This document shows, piece by piece, positions 1 to 11,299 of a stretch of DNA of 64,000 nt; position 1 is the first letter of the stretch; each line of letters starts with the position of its first letter. The notes below the pieces were generated by a model. That model saw only the letters and a list, made by a program, of their open reading frames with translations. It did no database searches and had not been told where the DNA came from. Both the position numbers and the translations under genes were made by a program. This DNA is from Rusavskia elegans. Lineage: Eukaryota; Ascomycota; Lecanoromycetes; Teloschistales; Teloschistaceae. The stretch spans positions 1 through 64,000 of the forward strand of contig SAUG01000038.1 of assembly GCA_011316305.1 (NCBI GenBank). Reading direction: 5' to 3'.

Positions 1-35
<35 letters not shown>
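1..35. repeat. poly-C homopolymer run
   Basis: Thirty-five consecutive C residues begin the window, followed by a C/T-rich stretch up to the stop codon of the glucosidase II gene. On the transcript strand this is a poly-G run just 3' of the stop. It may be a real 3' flanking tract or a contig-edge artefact. Confidence 0.9.
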
Positions 36-37
<2 letters not shown>

Positions 38-60
38 TCTTCCCCCTCTTCCCCCTCACT

Positions 61-3000
61 CTAAAACTCAATCCTCCATCCCCTTCCCACCCTCACCCCG
101 GGATCCCTCACAACCGCCCACGCCGCCTTCCCCTTCTCCCCGCCCTTCCACGCAAACGCAACTTTCCTTTCTTTCTCCCCATCTTCACTGACAACAACTT
201 CTTTCCGCCCCTCCCACTCCTTCAACGCGCCTACGATAACGATTTTCTCAACCCTAACATCCTTCATCGTTTTCAAGAACGCCGTTGTTTGTTTCGTAGG
301 TGCGGAGTTGAGGTCTTCGCTTATGAGCGAGAAATGATTCGTTTTGTTATCGTTCGCAGAAGAAGACGTCGAAGCAGAAGAAAATCTAAAACGTCGATGA
401 ATATACGCGCCCTTCTGGTACTCGAAACTCTCGCCATCATCAATATACAATTCTCCCTCCGCTCTCCCGGTATTATCCAGCGCGATAACGAGAGTATAAG
501 GGTCGAATTTCATCAACGCCGAGCTCCTCCTGGGCCGTTCTTTGCGGGAGAGGATATGGCCTCCTTGCATGAGGACGGGGGTATGGCCGTGCAATGGAGC
601 GTCGATTTTGACGGTTTTGCCGTTGCTGGTGTAGGTTTCGAAGGTGAAGTAGTTGTAGTAATGCGCATTGGTGGTGGGAGGGAGATAGATGTCTACGCTC
701 GTGACGCCTTCTTTGAGGACGGGCTTGACGAGAAGTCCGGTGTCGCCGACGTAGAATTGGTCGTCTAGTGCGAAGCCCGCTTCGTCTGAGGGATGGACAT
801 ACCACATTGGCCGCATGACGGGCTCGCCGGTTGTATGCGCGGTATGGAAGCTTGTATACCAAGCCGGCAACAGCGAATACCTAAGTCTAAGCGCCTGTGT
901 GATAGGTTCCACGTACCCAGCAGCTTCCAGATATGGCTCCCTTCGTCGACTATCGATGTGTGCGTGAGCGCGGAAAAAGGGGTAGAAGGCTCCGGCCTGA
1001 TACCAGCGCGTTAGCAACTCCTTGCTCGGGTTGCCGAAGAAGCCGCCGACGTCGGCACCAGAGAACGAGAAGCCCGCTATGTTTTGGTTGAGGATCATGG
1101 GGATTGAGGCTTCTAGATGGTCCCAGGAGGCGAGGTTATCGCCTGTCCACATGGCGCCCTGCCGCTGGGAGCCGGCGTAGAATGAGCGAGTCAGGACGAA
1201 TGGGCGCCGTGGGTGTTTGGGGTCGTCGCGGGCGAGGAGGGCTTCGTAGGTGGCATTGACGAATGTCAGGCCGTTGACGTTGTGAACATCACGATGCTCC
1301 CAATTGCCGAAGTGGAGATTGTCCTTAGGCATTGTGGTTTCGGGGCCGTTAAAAACCGAGGGTTCGTTCATGTCATTCCAGAGGAAGGTGTTGGGGGTTG
1401 TGCCAGCGAAGTTGGAATAGGCGAAAAGCGATTTCCACCAGGCCAGGGCAGCAGGATTGAAGGCATCGATCCAGTAGGATGATCCCGGCCAGCACCAACC
1501 TTCAAAGATGTTGTTCTCTTTATTATTGATGCCGAGATTTTGGGATTTGAGGGTATCGACGACAGGGTAGTTGCCCTCGTTCTTGATATGCGGGTCGACG
1601 ATGATGACTAGCTTGCGGCCATGGGAGTCTAATTGCTTTTGCATGCCGAGAGGGTCCGGGAAGTTATCTTTGTCCCAGGTGAAGTACTTCTTTCCCTCGG
1701 TATATTCTATGTCGAGCCAGATGACATCGTACGGAATCTTGCTCTTGTCAAATTTACGGTCCACATCTTTGACGTCTTCGTCAGTAACATAATTCCAGCG
1801 ACACTGGTGGTAGCCGAGAGCGAAGTGCTGAGGGAGTTGGGAGTATCCCGTCAGCTCACTGTAGTCTTGAATGATGTTTTTAGGCGTCGGGCCAAGGAAG
1901 ACAAAGACGTCCACCAACCCACTTTCGGAGAACCAGTGTGTTTGTGTATCCGTTGTTCCGCCAATACCAAGGCTCAATGGATTGCTGGAGGTCTTGGTTT
2001 TGATAATATCTATCCATGTTTCGGCAGCGTTGAGCCAGAAGACACCGGCGGTAGAATCCTTCCGATGGGCCTGCATCAGCGGGATAGCACCATATAATGT
2101 CATTGGTGTATCCATCTCGTACTCGAACACGTCGCTATTGTACAAGCGATATGGCTGATCGTAGTGACCGGATGCACCACGGGTCTGTTTGAGTGATAGG
2201 GGACCAGCGTGCTCAGGGATGCCGTAGACGTGCTCATACCCAGGGAAAGTGATGTCGAGACCGACGCTCTCTGGACCTCTCGGTTTGGTGTCTGTGTTTC
2301 CACCAAAGCTTTCCTCCCACCAAGTACTTTCGTCTTCCGTGGATTCTGGAGGAGCTGACTCTCCTTCCTTCTGCTTTCCTTCGTTCTGCTCTTCTTCCTT
2401 CTGCTCTTCTTCCTTCTGCTCTCCTTCCTTCTGCTCTGATTCCTTCTGCTCTCTGTCGACCTTTGGTCTCCAATGCTCCATACTTAACAACCCCTTGGAA
2501 TTGAACCTAACTTGTGTTTCCTCGTCGCGGCGAAAGTCAATGGAGAAAGGGGCGTGTTTGATAACAGCTTGGAAATTCTTCTTCGGTCCGTAGGAAACAA
2601 TGGTCTCATCCTGATCCGTAGTACGTTTGACGACATCTTGATCCAGAGTCAGTCCACCTACGATGACCCAATCCTGAACGCCATTGTAACGCTCCTTTCT
2701 TGCTGGACTTCCATGTCGAAGTTCGATCTCGCCTTTCTGCCGTTTTTCTTCGTCCACAGTAACGCGGGCGACGCCAGAGTCAAGGAATGAGATAGCAAGC
2801 GGTAGCCGGACTGTCCCAGAGCCATTGTCTATGGTCTTGATTATAACACCCGTCAACTGACCATTCTTGATTGACACCGTCTTGGAGTCTAGCTGATAGG
2901 GGGAAGTCCATGAAGATCCACTCGCGGTCGCTTTGTCGGCGTATCGTCGATTCCGCGTACAAAATCCAGATTGATCGCAAGTCTTGAAATTCTCATGCTT

Positions 3001-3143
3001 TACAGCACCTATTCGGTATCGTCAGCACAGAGTCACTTCCACAGCTAGGGTGTAACAAAAGGCGACTGACCAGCGAGATTCAGGAATGTCAGAAGAAAGG
3101 AAAGGAAGAGGGGCAGGTAAGCCCCAGCTCTAGATGCAAACAT
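61..3143 (-). CDS. ROT2: glucosidase II catalytic alpha subunit (GH31)
   Basis: This ER-lumen glycosidase trims the two inner alpha-1,3-glucoses from N-glycans in the calnexin quality-control cycle. Model: exon 1 3071-3143, 62-nt intron, exon 2 61-3008, 1006 residues, the usual family length. The first exon encodes a hydrophobic signal peptide; the mature protein starts with the family hallmark VKHENFKTCDQSGFC. The GH31 core shows IWLDIEYTEGKKYFTWD, the nucleophile motif WNDMNEPS (Asp near residue 570) and the acid/base motif MWTGDN (Asp near 647). An unusual Glu/Lys/Gln-rich repeat interrupts the N-terminal domain. It is divergent from the NDK1 gene. No ER retention signal is seen at the C-terminus, as expected, because the beta subunit supplies it. 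The assignment is firm; the symbol is by orthology with yeast. Confidence 0.96.
2361..2451 (-). repeat. 15-nt minisatellite inside the glucosidase II gene
   Basis: About six imperfect copies of a 15-nt unit encode an EQKEG/EQKEE-type pentapeptide array, giving a highly charged low-complexity insertion between the N-terminal domain and the GH31 barrel. The copies differ by a few bases and the frame is kept. Copy number is probably variable between strains. Confidence 0.85.
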
Positions 3144-3562
3144 GCTGCAACGACACAAAATACGATGCCCGACCTGATGGGAGCATCGATATCTTCACGA
3201 GAGGCTGACCCAGCGGCTCTACCAAAGCTTCAGAACCCAGTTGTCCTTGAAACAGCATCGAATACTACTACTGCCCACCGTAGAGCCGCGGCCCCTGACC
3301 CCGGCTGTCCACTAACAGCGGCCCGCAGCGGCAGGTTATCGATTGTCCCTCCGCCCGAAAACAAGTTGCCCCGCTTGACTTTTCATGGATTAGAATTGAC
3401 TAGGGCTTGCATTAACCAGGGCTCGAAATGGACAATAGCTCATCCCACATAAACCCTCATCCCCCAATATTTGATAAATTGAACCCCAAGACTCGAGGAT
3501 ACCTCACCCAAACGATCAAAGCAAAACAAGAACAAGAAGCACAACAACAAGCATCCCACATC
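3144..3562. promoter_or_regulatory. divergent promoter region, ROT2 / NDK1
   Basis: A 419-nt stretch separates the divergent start codons of glucosidase II and nucleoside diphosphate kinase, so it must hold both promoters. I see no clear TATA element. The NDK1 5' leader just before its ATG is A-rich. Confidence 0.6.
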
Positions 3563-4369
3563 ATGGCTAACGAGCGGACGTGAGTTTCTACTGTTGCCAG
3601 AACCCTGGAGAACAACAGCTGACGATATTCTAGCTTCATTGCTATCAAGCCCGACGGCGTCCAGGTTCGTACACGACAAGGGTAGCACGACATTCCTATC
3701 TTTGAGCAATGGCTGACGTACACTCACCTCCCAGCGTGGACTGGTTGGTGATATCATCTCGAAATTCGAGAAGCGTGGGTAAGTCGGTCCCCAATCACAA
3801 GGAGTGGGATCAGTCGACTGACATAGCCTACAGCTATAAGCTCGCCGCCATCAAGATGGTCACCCCCTCCAAGGAGCATCTGGAAGAACATTACAAAGAT
3901 TTGAGCGACAAGCCCTTCTTCAAGGGTCTCGTCACTTGTGCGTTTGGAAGCCATTGGACCAAGCGTCGAAGGAACCAGCTGATGGTCCGTAGACATGTTG
4001 AGCGGACCAATCGTCGCCATGGTCTGGGAGGGACGTGACGCTGTCAAGACTGGGCGAAGTATGCTCTTTCCCGTCGAGCACCGAATGGAACACTGTAAGT
4101 TGCTGACAACTTCCCAGCTCTTCTGGGCGCAACCAACCCCCTACAGTCGGCACCAGGCACCATTCGCGGCGATTACGCCATTGTACGTATCATCTCCACT
4201 ACCCCGATGAGGAAAACTCATATGTGGCATACAGGATGTTGGCCGAAATGTCTGCCACGGCTCCGACAGCGTTGAAACCGCCAAGAACGAGATTGATCTG
4301 TGGTTTGGGAAAGGTGAAGTGATCGACTACAAAAACGCACAGTTCGACTGGATCTACGAGAAGCCATGA
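3563..4369 (+). CDS. NDK1: nucleoside diphosphate kinase
   Basis: It transfers the gamma phosphate from ATP to nucleoside diphosphates through a phospho-histidine, as a cytosolic hexamer. Seven exons: 3563-3579, 3634-3664, 3735-3778, 3834-3937, 3993-4058, 4118-4182 and 4235-4369. They give 153 residues, the normal length for the family. The protein opens with [18 protein letters not shown], and the active-site histidine is His117 in NVCHGSDS. The C-terminus has the usual IDLWF...WIYE signature. Six introns in a gene this small is dense but typical of filamentous fungi. A canonical AATAAA follows the stop by 28 nt. Confidence 0.97.
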
Positions 4370-4396
4370 ATTGCTCGTCCCTTGGGGAATTTTCTG

Positions 4397-4402
4397 AATA
4401 AA
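4397..4402 (+). terminator. AATAAA polyadenylation signal of NDK1
   Basis: A canonical AATAAA hexamer lies 28 nt past the NDK1 stop codon. Confidence 0.55.
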
Positions 4403-4762
4403 GCATGAAACGCAGCTACACGAAGGACTTAGATGAATGCACGTAGAGCGAAATGATTTTCCATCTAGCATCTTCCTTTCGCCATCCGCTTGAGAAGTCT
4501 CCTTCGTGTATCGCATTGTTTCCGCATCTAGACCCGGAAACCTTTCCACCGGCTGGACTGGACCGACAAGTGAGGAACATCCATTGGTAGCTGCTGTCTT
4601 CCACTTGCTCTCTCCATTCCCTTCTGTTACGTTACAGCGTCTTGAAAGCCGCATCTGAGCCCCACTCGTGAGTGGATCTCGACTTCCTGATTGGTTCTGT
4701 CTTCAAAGCACCCTTAAATTACGGCTGCTCTGTTTGCATCCATAGCGTAACGAGCTTTCAAC
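4403..4762. other. intergenic, NDK1 to SPO11
   Basis: This holds the NDK1 3' region and the upstream region of SPO11. I see no coding potential or recognisable element. Confidence 0.5.
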
Positions 4763-6417
4763 ATGATGGAAGTTGGGTTGGAAGACTCCGAGATGCTGCT
4801 AGGCCCAGCCGAGACTTATGTGGATGCTTTACCTTCGCAAGAAAACCCTACCAACGAGAACGTTGCGCCTTTGAAACTCTCAAGCACCCCATCAGAACAT
4901 GGAACTGCCAGCAACACATCTATAGAAAGCAACAAGCCATCAACACCTGCATCGAGACGCAGAGTGGGAGATCCGGATACCCTTCAAAAAGTTGAAGCCG
5001 TTGTGCACCAAATCATTCGCAGTCTGCAGCAGGAAGATGGCAATGTCTCCATCTCGCTGAAAAGCCAAAAGCGACCTGGCACTTCTCCATCAGCCATATC
5101 ATCCAGGTCACCAGCTCATGGCCAGTACAAGCTGTCCTTTCCCGGGGAAACACCCGAAGAAGCCTGGAGATTTAGTACGGCAGGACTCGTGGAGAAGGTA
5201 TGCAGCAGGACCTCGTCGATGCTGACCTGCTCGCCAGCTATTGTTCTCCGGATTCTGGAAATGATACATGAAGCTCTGGTCAATGATGTGGTAGTCTCGA
5301 AACGGTGTGCTCCTTCCAGGCAACCAGACTCACTCTCGGGTATACAACACTAACAGTGAGCCATTGTAGGAACATCTACTACAAAGATCCGGAGCTTTTC
5401 AAGTCACAAAAGGTCGTTGACCGATATGTTGACATTCTAAGCCATACCTTTGGTATCCAGAGAGCAGCTCTCAACGTCGTTAGTAGTCTCGTTATCTAAG
5501 TTTTCATCTTGTACTCACATAGATGATTAGACCGCTGCGGCAAAGGGGTTGGTTGCCGGCTCTTTCACAATAACCTTTCATGACAGCTCCACTCGGTCGT
5601 GCAATGGTGCCGCGAATGTACACTTACCTGCCTACGTGTGCCAGGCAGTAGGAGCTAATTACTCTAGGCTATGCTCATCGATAACGTGGACAATATCAGA
5701 TCCATCGATATCTTGAATGTGGTGTGGATCCTTGTGGTCGAGAAAGAGGTCATCGGTCCCAATCGATCGCGAGTTCTGCAGTCTTACTGATAAATCAGTC
5801 GACATTCCGAACGCTCGACGCCTGCAAGATTCATGAGACCTCGAGAGCAGGGAAAGGCATCATCCTTACGGTTAGCACTAATCACCTTCGTCTCCTCAAC
5901 ACTTCCAGAAACCCAAGTTCTGAAGCCCCTTCAGGCGAAAGGCTACCCCGATGTCTCAACACGAGTCTTCCTCCGTCTCTTGTCAATCTCCTCTCATCCA
6001 CTACCCTCAATCTACGCCATGGTCGACTTCGATCCTGACGGCATTTCCATCATGTCGACTTACAAACACGGATCGGTCAACTTAGCGCACGAAAACGCCA
6101 ACCTCCGATGCCCCACAATATGTTGGCTAGGTGTCAAGTCGGGAGATCTGGATTTCCGTGCATCGAAGACTGGGCTCTCTGATGATGATGACGACGACAT
6201 CAAGGGGCTGCTGAAACTGAGCAAACGTAATCGGAAGAAAGCTGTCAGGATGTTGGGTCAAGAGATCTGCGAGGAACATGGGGTGGAACAGGAATGGAGA
6301 AGGGAGCTGCAGGTGATGCTGATGTTGAACGTGAAGGTGGAGATGGAGATACTGAGCCAAAGACAAGGAGGGATTGAAACATGGGTTGAAGACAGATTGT
6401 GTGAGGAACTGTCGTGA
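4763..6417 (+). CDS. SPO11: meiotic DNA double-strand-break transesterase Spo11
   Basis: A topoisomerase VI-A homologue that makes the programmed breaks starting meiotic recombination. Six exons: 4763-5304, 5370-5478, 5531-5617, 5668-5748, 5799-5870 and 5935-6417, giving 457 residues. The catalytic tyrosine lies in the SKRNIYYKDPELF motif formed across the first splice junction. It is followed by VVDRYVDILSHTFGIQRAALNV. The Toprim metal site is visible as the Glu of WILVVEKE and the DFDPDG acidic pair, then ISIMSTYKHGS. A run of six Asp lies near the C-terminus. The N-terminal 80 residues are divergent, so the start could be the second Met. All key motifs are intact, which suggests a functional meiotic gene. 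It converges on UBC7. Confidence 0.95.
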
Positions 6418-6756
6418 GCAAGAGGCCGAAGGGAAGGCAACACTGTCAAGAGGGATAATGCTGATTTGGGAGCCAGGGTATTTGCATTTGCTCATCGCTT
6501 TGTTTCCGCTTGAGCCTGACATCTGTGTATGTTGTAATGCACAGGGTCGTAGAGATAGCAAATAAGATTGTCCCCATTGCAATACTCGGAGCCTCTACAC
6601 TTGCTTGTAATCCTACCACTGGGCTGAGGATCCACGCCTCGCGAGCCTCGCTCTTCCTGCAAACCCAACTCCTCGCTACCCAAATCCCAAAGCCGTCATT
6701 TAAGACGTATGCCCAACTCTTAACATCTTGCTACCACTGTACTACCATAACACATA
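6418..6756. other. convergent intergenic region, SPO11 / UBC7
   Basis: This holds the 3' ends of two convergent genes. I see nothing else. Confidence 0.5.
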
Positions 6757-7322
6757 TCATTTCAACCCCAACCCCTCCCTCACACTCTTCCTCACCCTTT
6801 CCTCAAACAGGCCCCTCTTCTCCCTCCACATCTTGGCCGCCTCCACATTCGCCGGACTCTCATCATTCGGCTCGGCCAACATACTCATCACACTGATCAG
6901 AATCTTCTCCACACTTTGAATCGGCGACCATCGTTCCGAGGCTTGTTCGTAATGATTGGGATCTTCACCAGGAGCATGCAAGATAGATATACAAACGAGG
7001 CCGGTGGGGTAAACTGGAATGTCATTCCCCGCTTAGCATACATAGCATGCCTTTCAGAAGAAAGGAAATGCTCACCATTCGGATGCCAAACATCGCATAG
7101 AAATTTCATACTCGGCGGATTGAGAGGGTAGTCTTTCGGGAACTTGAGTTCGGCGGGGAAGACACCGCCTTCGAAGGGGGTGCCTTCGGGACCTTGGATT
7201 AGGGCTTCCCAGAGGAAGATGTCGTCTTCCGATACCGGGCCGGCGGTGATGCCGTCGGGTGGGGAGGAGGTGAGGGTGCGGTATTCTTGGAATAGGCGGC
7301 GGGAGGCGAGGGAGGATGCCAT
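6757..7322 (-). CDS. UBC7: ubiquitin-conjugating enzyme E2, Ubc7/UBE2G2 type
   Basis: An E2 that acts at the ER membrane with Cue1 and the Hrd1/Doa10 ligases in ER-associated degradation. Exon 1 is 7076-7322, the intron 62 nt, and exon 2 6757-7013, giving 167 residues against 165 in yeast. The family sequence [20 protein letters not shown] and the catalytic Cys90 in [18 protein letters not shown] are seen. The acidic loop after the active Cys ([16 protein letters not shown]) is diagnostic of the Ubc7/UBE2G group as opposed to other E2s. The downstream start ([10 protein letters not shown]) is chosen because it matches family length. Confidence 0.95.
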
Positions 7323-8392
7323 GATAGGGGTTTGTGGGGGTTTGGGCAAGGGTGGGTGTATTCGGAGCTTGGAGTGGGAGGCTGGAGGTTGAGGATGGTC
7401 GCTGAGGGAATAATAATAGTCTGACAGGTGAAGTCAAGAGCCGGAGTTGAAGCTGCGAGGTTAAAACTTGCGTGATGGATTAAGAGCTCCAATCGGAACG
7501 ATTGCGTCACAGGTTTTCTGTTGCACAACAGCTCCTTCTTCTATCGCACAACCTCTCAAGTTCACTCAACTTGTGACTCACCCAATCAGTTGATCACGCG
7601 GGAATGTCGTGATACCATATCGTGCATGTCTGATACAGGCTCCGGCAATGAAAGAACAACATCCCATCCCACTTCAAGAGCTTCCCCAGCTCCGGTCCAA
7701 CTAAATACCTGCTCATACACGGCAACATGCATACACTCCGGCGCAGCAGCGGGCTCTAACCTTCAAACGGCCCCTTATCACGACCCCATGAGCAGGGTTC
7801 CACAATACGGCCCCAGAAGATGGCAGTGTTGCCATTTATCTCGACCGGCAATCTCAAGTACGGCCAACGGATTGAGGTAGCTGTCATGATGTTACGTTAG
7901 CCAGCCTATCCAGAGCAACATCTCCTCGGCTTCGAAGTATGAGGTCCGGTACTTCAATTCCCAAATGGAAGAGTTCCTCCACTGGGAGAGGGAAGAGCTT
8001 CGGCTGCCTGCAGGACTTCGAGGTTTCGGCTGCAAGACTTGGAGGTTTTGCAGCAATTGTCATTGCCATAAGTGCCTTGCTATGCTGCAAGGCTTTTTCA
8101 GCCGAATCTCAGCAATGGTGGCTGGCCGGTTCGGTGACTGACGCGTCCTGTTCATTTCCTTCCACCGGTAAGGTAAGATTCATAGTATGTATATAGAGTC
8201 GTGGAATTGACCAGGAGAATGGCCATTGCATCGATTCCAACACCTTCTCGATCCAGATTGCATCTTTCATCGCTGCTAGCAGTCCAAACCCTCCTTCTTG
8301 CCTCGAACACTCCTCAGCTTCTCTTTCCTCTTACGTTTGGAAGACTTAAGCCAGAACGTTTCCTTTGATTTTCGTCTCTTCATCACAATCGA
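7323..8392. other. intergenic, UBC7 to STAND-N-like gene
   Basis: This contains the upstream regions of two divergent genes. Short open frames here show no family similarity or splice pattern. No repeats or RNA genes are recognised. Confidence 0.4.
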
Positions 8393-10268
8393 ATGCCTAC
8401 CGACAGAATGGACTTGATCCATTTCGGATGGTCAGCCTGCGATATCATCAAAGCAATCGAGATCATCTGGGGAATTGCAGAGGCCTTCGATAACGCCAAA
8501 GGAGCCAGAGCGAAATACGCCACATCCAGCGCCTTTCTACGAGGCCTAGTCCCGGTGCTTCAGAGAATCCAACTATGTGTCGAGTCTCCGGATCAAACCC
8601 AACTCCAGAAAGACATACTGGCCCAGGGTGTGATCATTCGTGAGGCTTATGTCGACTTCGAAGAATACCTGGACAAGCGCATTGGGCTTGCTTCTCCGGT
8701 GCAGGGCACAGGCGGCAAACTACGTTACATCACCCAAGCTGTCTTTTCGGCATTTGATGAGATGCAGGGGAAGGTGCAAAACCTCCAGACCAAGGTGGTG
8801 AATGCAATGGCCTTCATTGGACCTATTCTGGCCTTGGAGATCAAGTAAGCAGGCAGATAAGAAGATAGAATCTATGTAGTGGCACTGCTGACTCCTGGGT
8901 CCAAGCGCCAAAATCGAGCAGATCTCTCAAAATATGGACCACAATAGCGAAGACAATCAGATTCACTTTGCCAAGTTGCTGAAATCGATACGGGATCAAA
9001 CCAGCGCTCTTGAGACGATCTCGTTGAACTACAAGGAACAGCTAGCAGAAGCCACGAGAGAGGATTGTCAAAGTCGAGAGGCAGAGACAGCCAGAATACA
9101 GAGCAATGTCAAGGATGTACGAAAATCGCAGGAGAAACTGGAGGACGGTCTCAAGCTCCTCACTCAGCAGATCGACAGACAGCACCGAGAGTCAATGTCG
9201 GCAACCGAAGCTGCGGCATGGGCAGGTTTGGGCCATGATGCAGCAATGCAAAGAAAATCCCTGGTTGATGTGAAGGACTCAACATCGAATACAATCAGAC
9301 AGACGCAGACGGCATTTGACGGGCTGGCCAAAATCAGTGGAAACGAAAGATTCGCAATCGCGAGCGAGAGGTGCAGTGGTATCGACGCGATCTTGGGTAT
9401 CGCTACTAGTTTCCTCCAGCGGATGAAGACAAAAGCCTCCGATACCACATCGGACTCGTCAGCCAGATCTCAGGGTCCTCGTCGCGAACCGATATATCGA
9501 ACGCCGAATCCTAGTTCCTCCAATACCGGACCAGCTCGACTTCATGAAGCTAACCAAGTCGATGGTGAAGTGAACCACGAGAACGCAATTTCGGCGGCGC
9601 TTCGTATCAAACCACCTTCACGCAAACCAGCAACCCAGTTTCAGATGATCTCGCCTAATCAACTTGTTCCACCCCCCAGCCGGACTGGTCAGCGTCCGTT
9701 CGTTGCCAGCAGACCTTCCCAACGATCACAATCCTCCAATATCCCGATCAATATCACTGTCGAGGGTCAAGCCGCGCCTCCTTTGCCTCCTAGATCGATT
9801 GGTGGATCCGAGTCACGGCCGAAGTCGGCGGATAACGCAAAGCTGCGACCTTGTCCTTCGCCTAAGCCATCATCCTTGAGATTACCAAGTGCATCATGCA
9901 GCTCCCGCGCTCGTTCACCAGGCTCTTCTTTGGATATCCAACAGGAAGACATTCCAGACTCGGTGAACAACCTGCACTTGGTACCTCGAATGACTGCTCT
10001 CGCGGTGCCAAGGTCCTCCTACGACAGTGTTTCGTCAAGGCAAAGCAGATCGTCCAGCGGGATAGCACCTTCTTCGACCACGACTTATACGGGCCAGGCT
10101 GACTTGGAGACAGATGTCAGAGACCGAGAATCCTTTGATGAGACGAAGATTGAGGCAGAGTCGGCGCTTGAAGAAGGGTTCATGGATGAGAGCTCTTTGG
10201 GTAGTCCGGAAATGCTTTCTTTCGCTGACAAGCGGAAGCATCTTGAGTATCTTCTCTCGAAACGTTGA
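8393..10268 (+). CDS. STAND-type N-terminal domain, coiled-coil and disordered protein
   Basis: Exon 1 is 8393-8844 and exon 2 8906-10268, giving 604 residues. Residues 1 to about 150 (GWSACDIIKAIEIIWGIAEA...) resemble the helical N-terminal domain found in front of NACHT/NB-ARC modules of fungal NLR-like proteins; this is recognition from memory. Residues about 160-260 are strongly heptad-like coiled coil (KEQLAEATREDCQSREAETARIQ region). The remaining 340 residues are Ser/Pro/Arg-rich and probably disordered. No nucleotide-binding P-loop or repeat domain is present, so it is an orphan form of the family. Function is unknown; a scaffold or signalling role is only a guess. Starts at codon 1 or codon 6 are both possible. 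Confidence 0.75.
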
Positions 10269-11299
10269 GTCACGTTGTGTTTGTTGGATGATGGTGGGTT
10301 GATGAAGTTACTTCACTAATTGATAATGAAGGACGGGAAAAGACCATGTATGATATACGACGAGAACATGTACGCGTACTTTGTATTGCAGGTCAGCTCG
10401 CCTTGCACGTAATACGTACATTGAATCTAAATGTATGTGCAGACTGTGATCATGTCCGGTTATCGTCCAGAGTCCACAAGAGTCGTAGTATAGTATTCGA
10501 TTGCATTAGCTTGCTTATCCTAACACATGCCTTGCCTTCTTCAAGACTGATGGTCTTATTCAACCCGAATGTTAATAATAACAGTATAATCGAAATATTG
10601 GACGTGTTTTCGGCTACTGCCGTTGAACATCTTCGCCTTTTGCTTGGAATGCTATGGCGAAAAACTCGGCTTTCTGCCTTTCACTCCTCCCCTTTCTCAC
10701 CATCTGGGTCACTATCTCATCCAAGACCCTGCGTAGCGGCACGCATCAGAAGTATAGGTGTGAATGCCGTGGCAATTTCTGTATGAAGCCCGGAGTCTCC
10801 TGATCTATGATTCCCAGACAATGGAAATGCCGATGGGATAGCTTGGTATAGCAGGAGGTCTTCATTTCAAAGGTGTTCTGACAGGTTTTGATGTAGGTAA
10901 AACTATTATTGGAAAGCCTTTGCTTTGATCAAAGTCACTGGTGTATCTACGGCCAGAGAAGCAACTTATTCATGATACCTTGCGGGTTCTGCTGACTGCC
11001 GCAGTCAACCATATATGAAGGAGCCAAAGGGCGCTATTGATGGATTCGTGGAATCGGATATGGGTAGATGTGTGCAAGCTCAAGATGAAGTGATATGATT
11101 CGTTATTGCAAACCCCCTTTTGAAGGAAACAAAGGATGCTAAATCACGACGTTCAACATACATAGGCTACTCCTTACCCCCTAATCCTTTCATTCGCTAC
11201 TCCAAGCTTATGTCACCCGAGCCAGTCAACCATGACCGCCAAAGACATCATCATACTCAATACTTTACCAGGCACTAGACGCCTAGCTCAACTGTCGTT
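10269..11299. other. convergent intergenic region
   Basis: About 1 kb between the 3' ends of two convergent genes. Open frames are short and unsupported. Nothing recognised. Confidence 0.4.
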
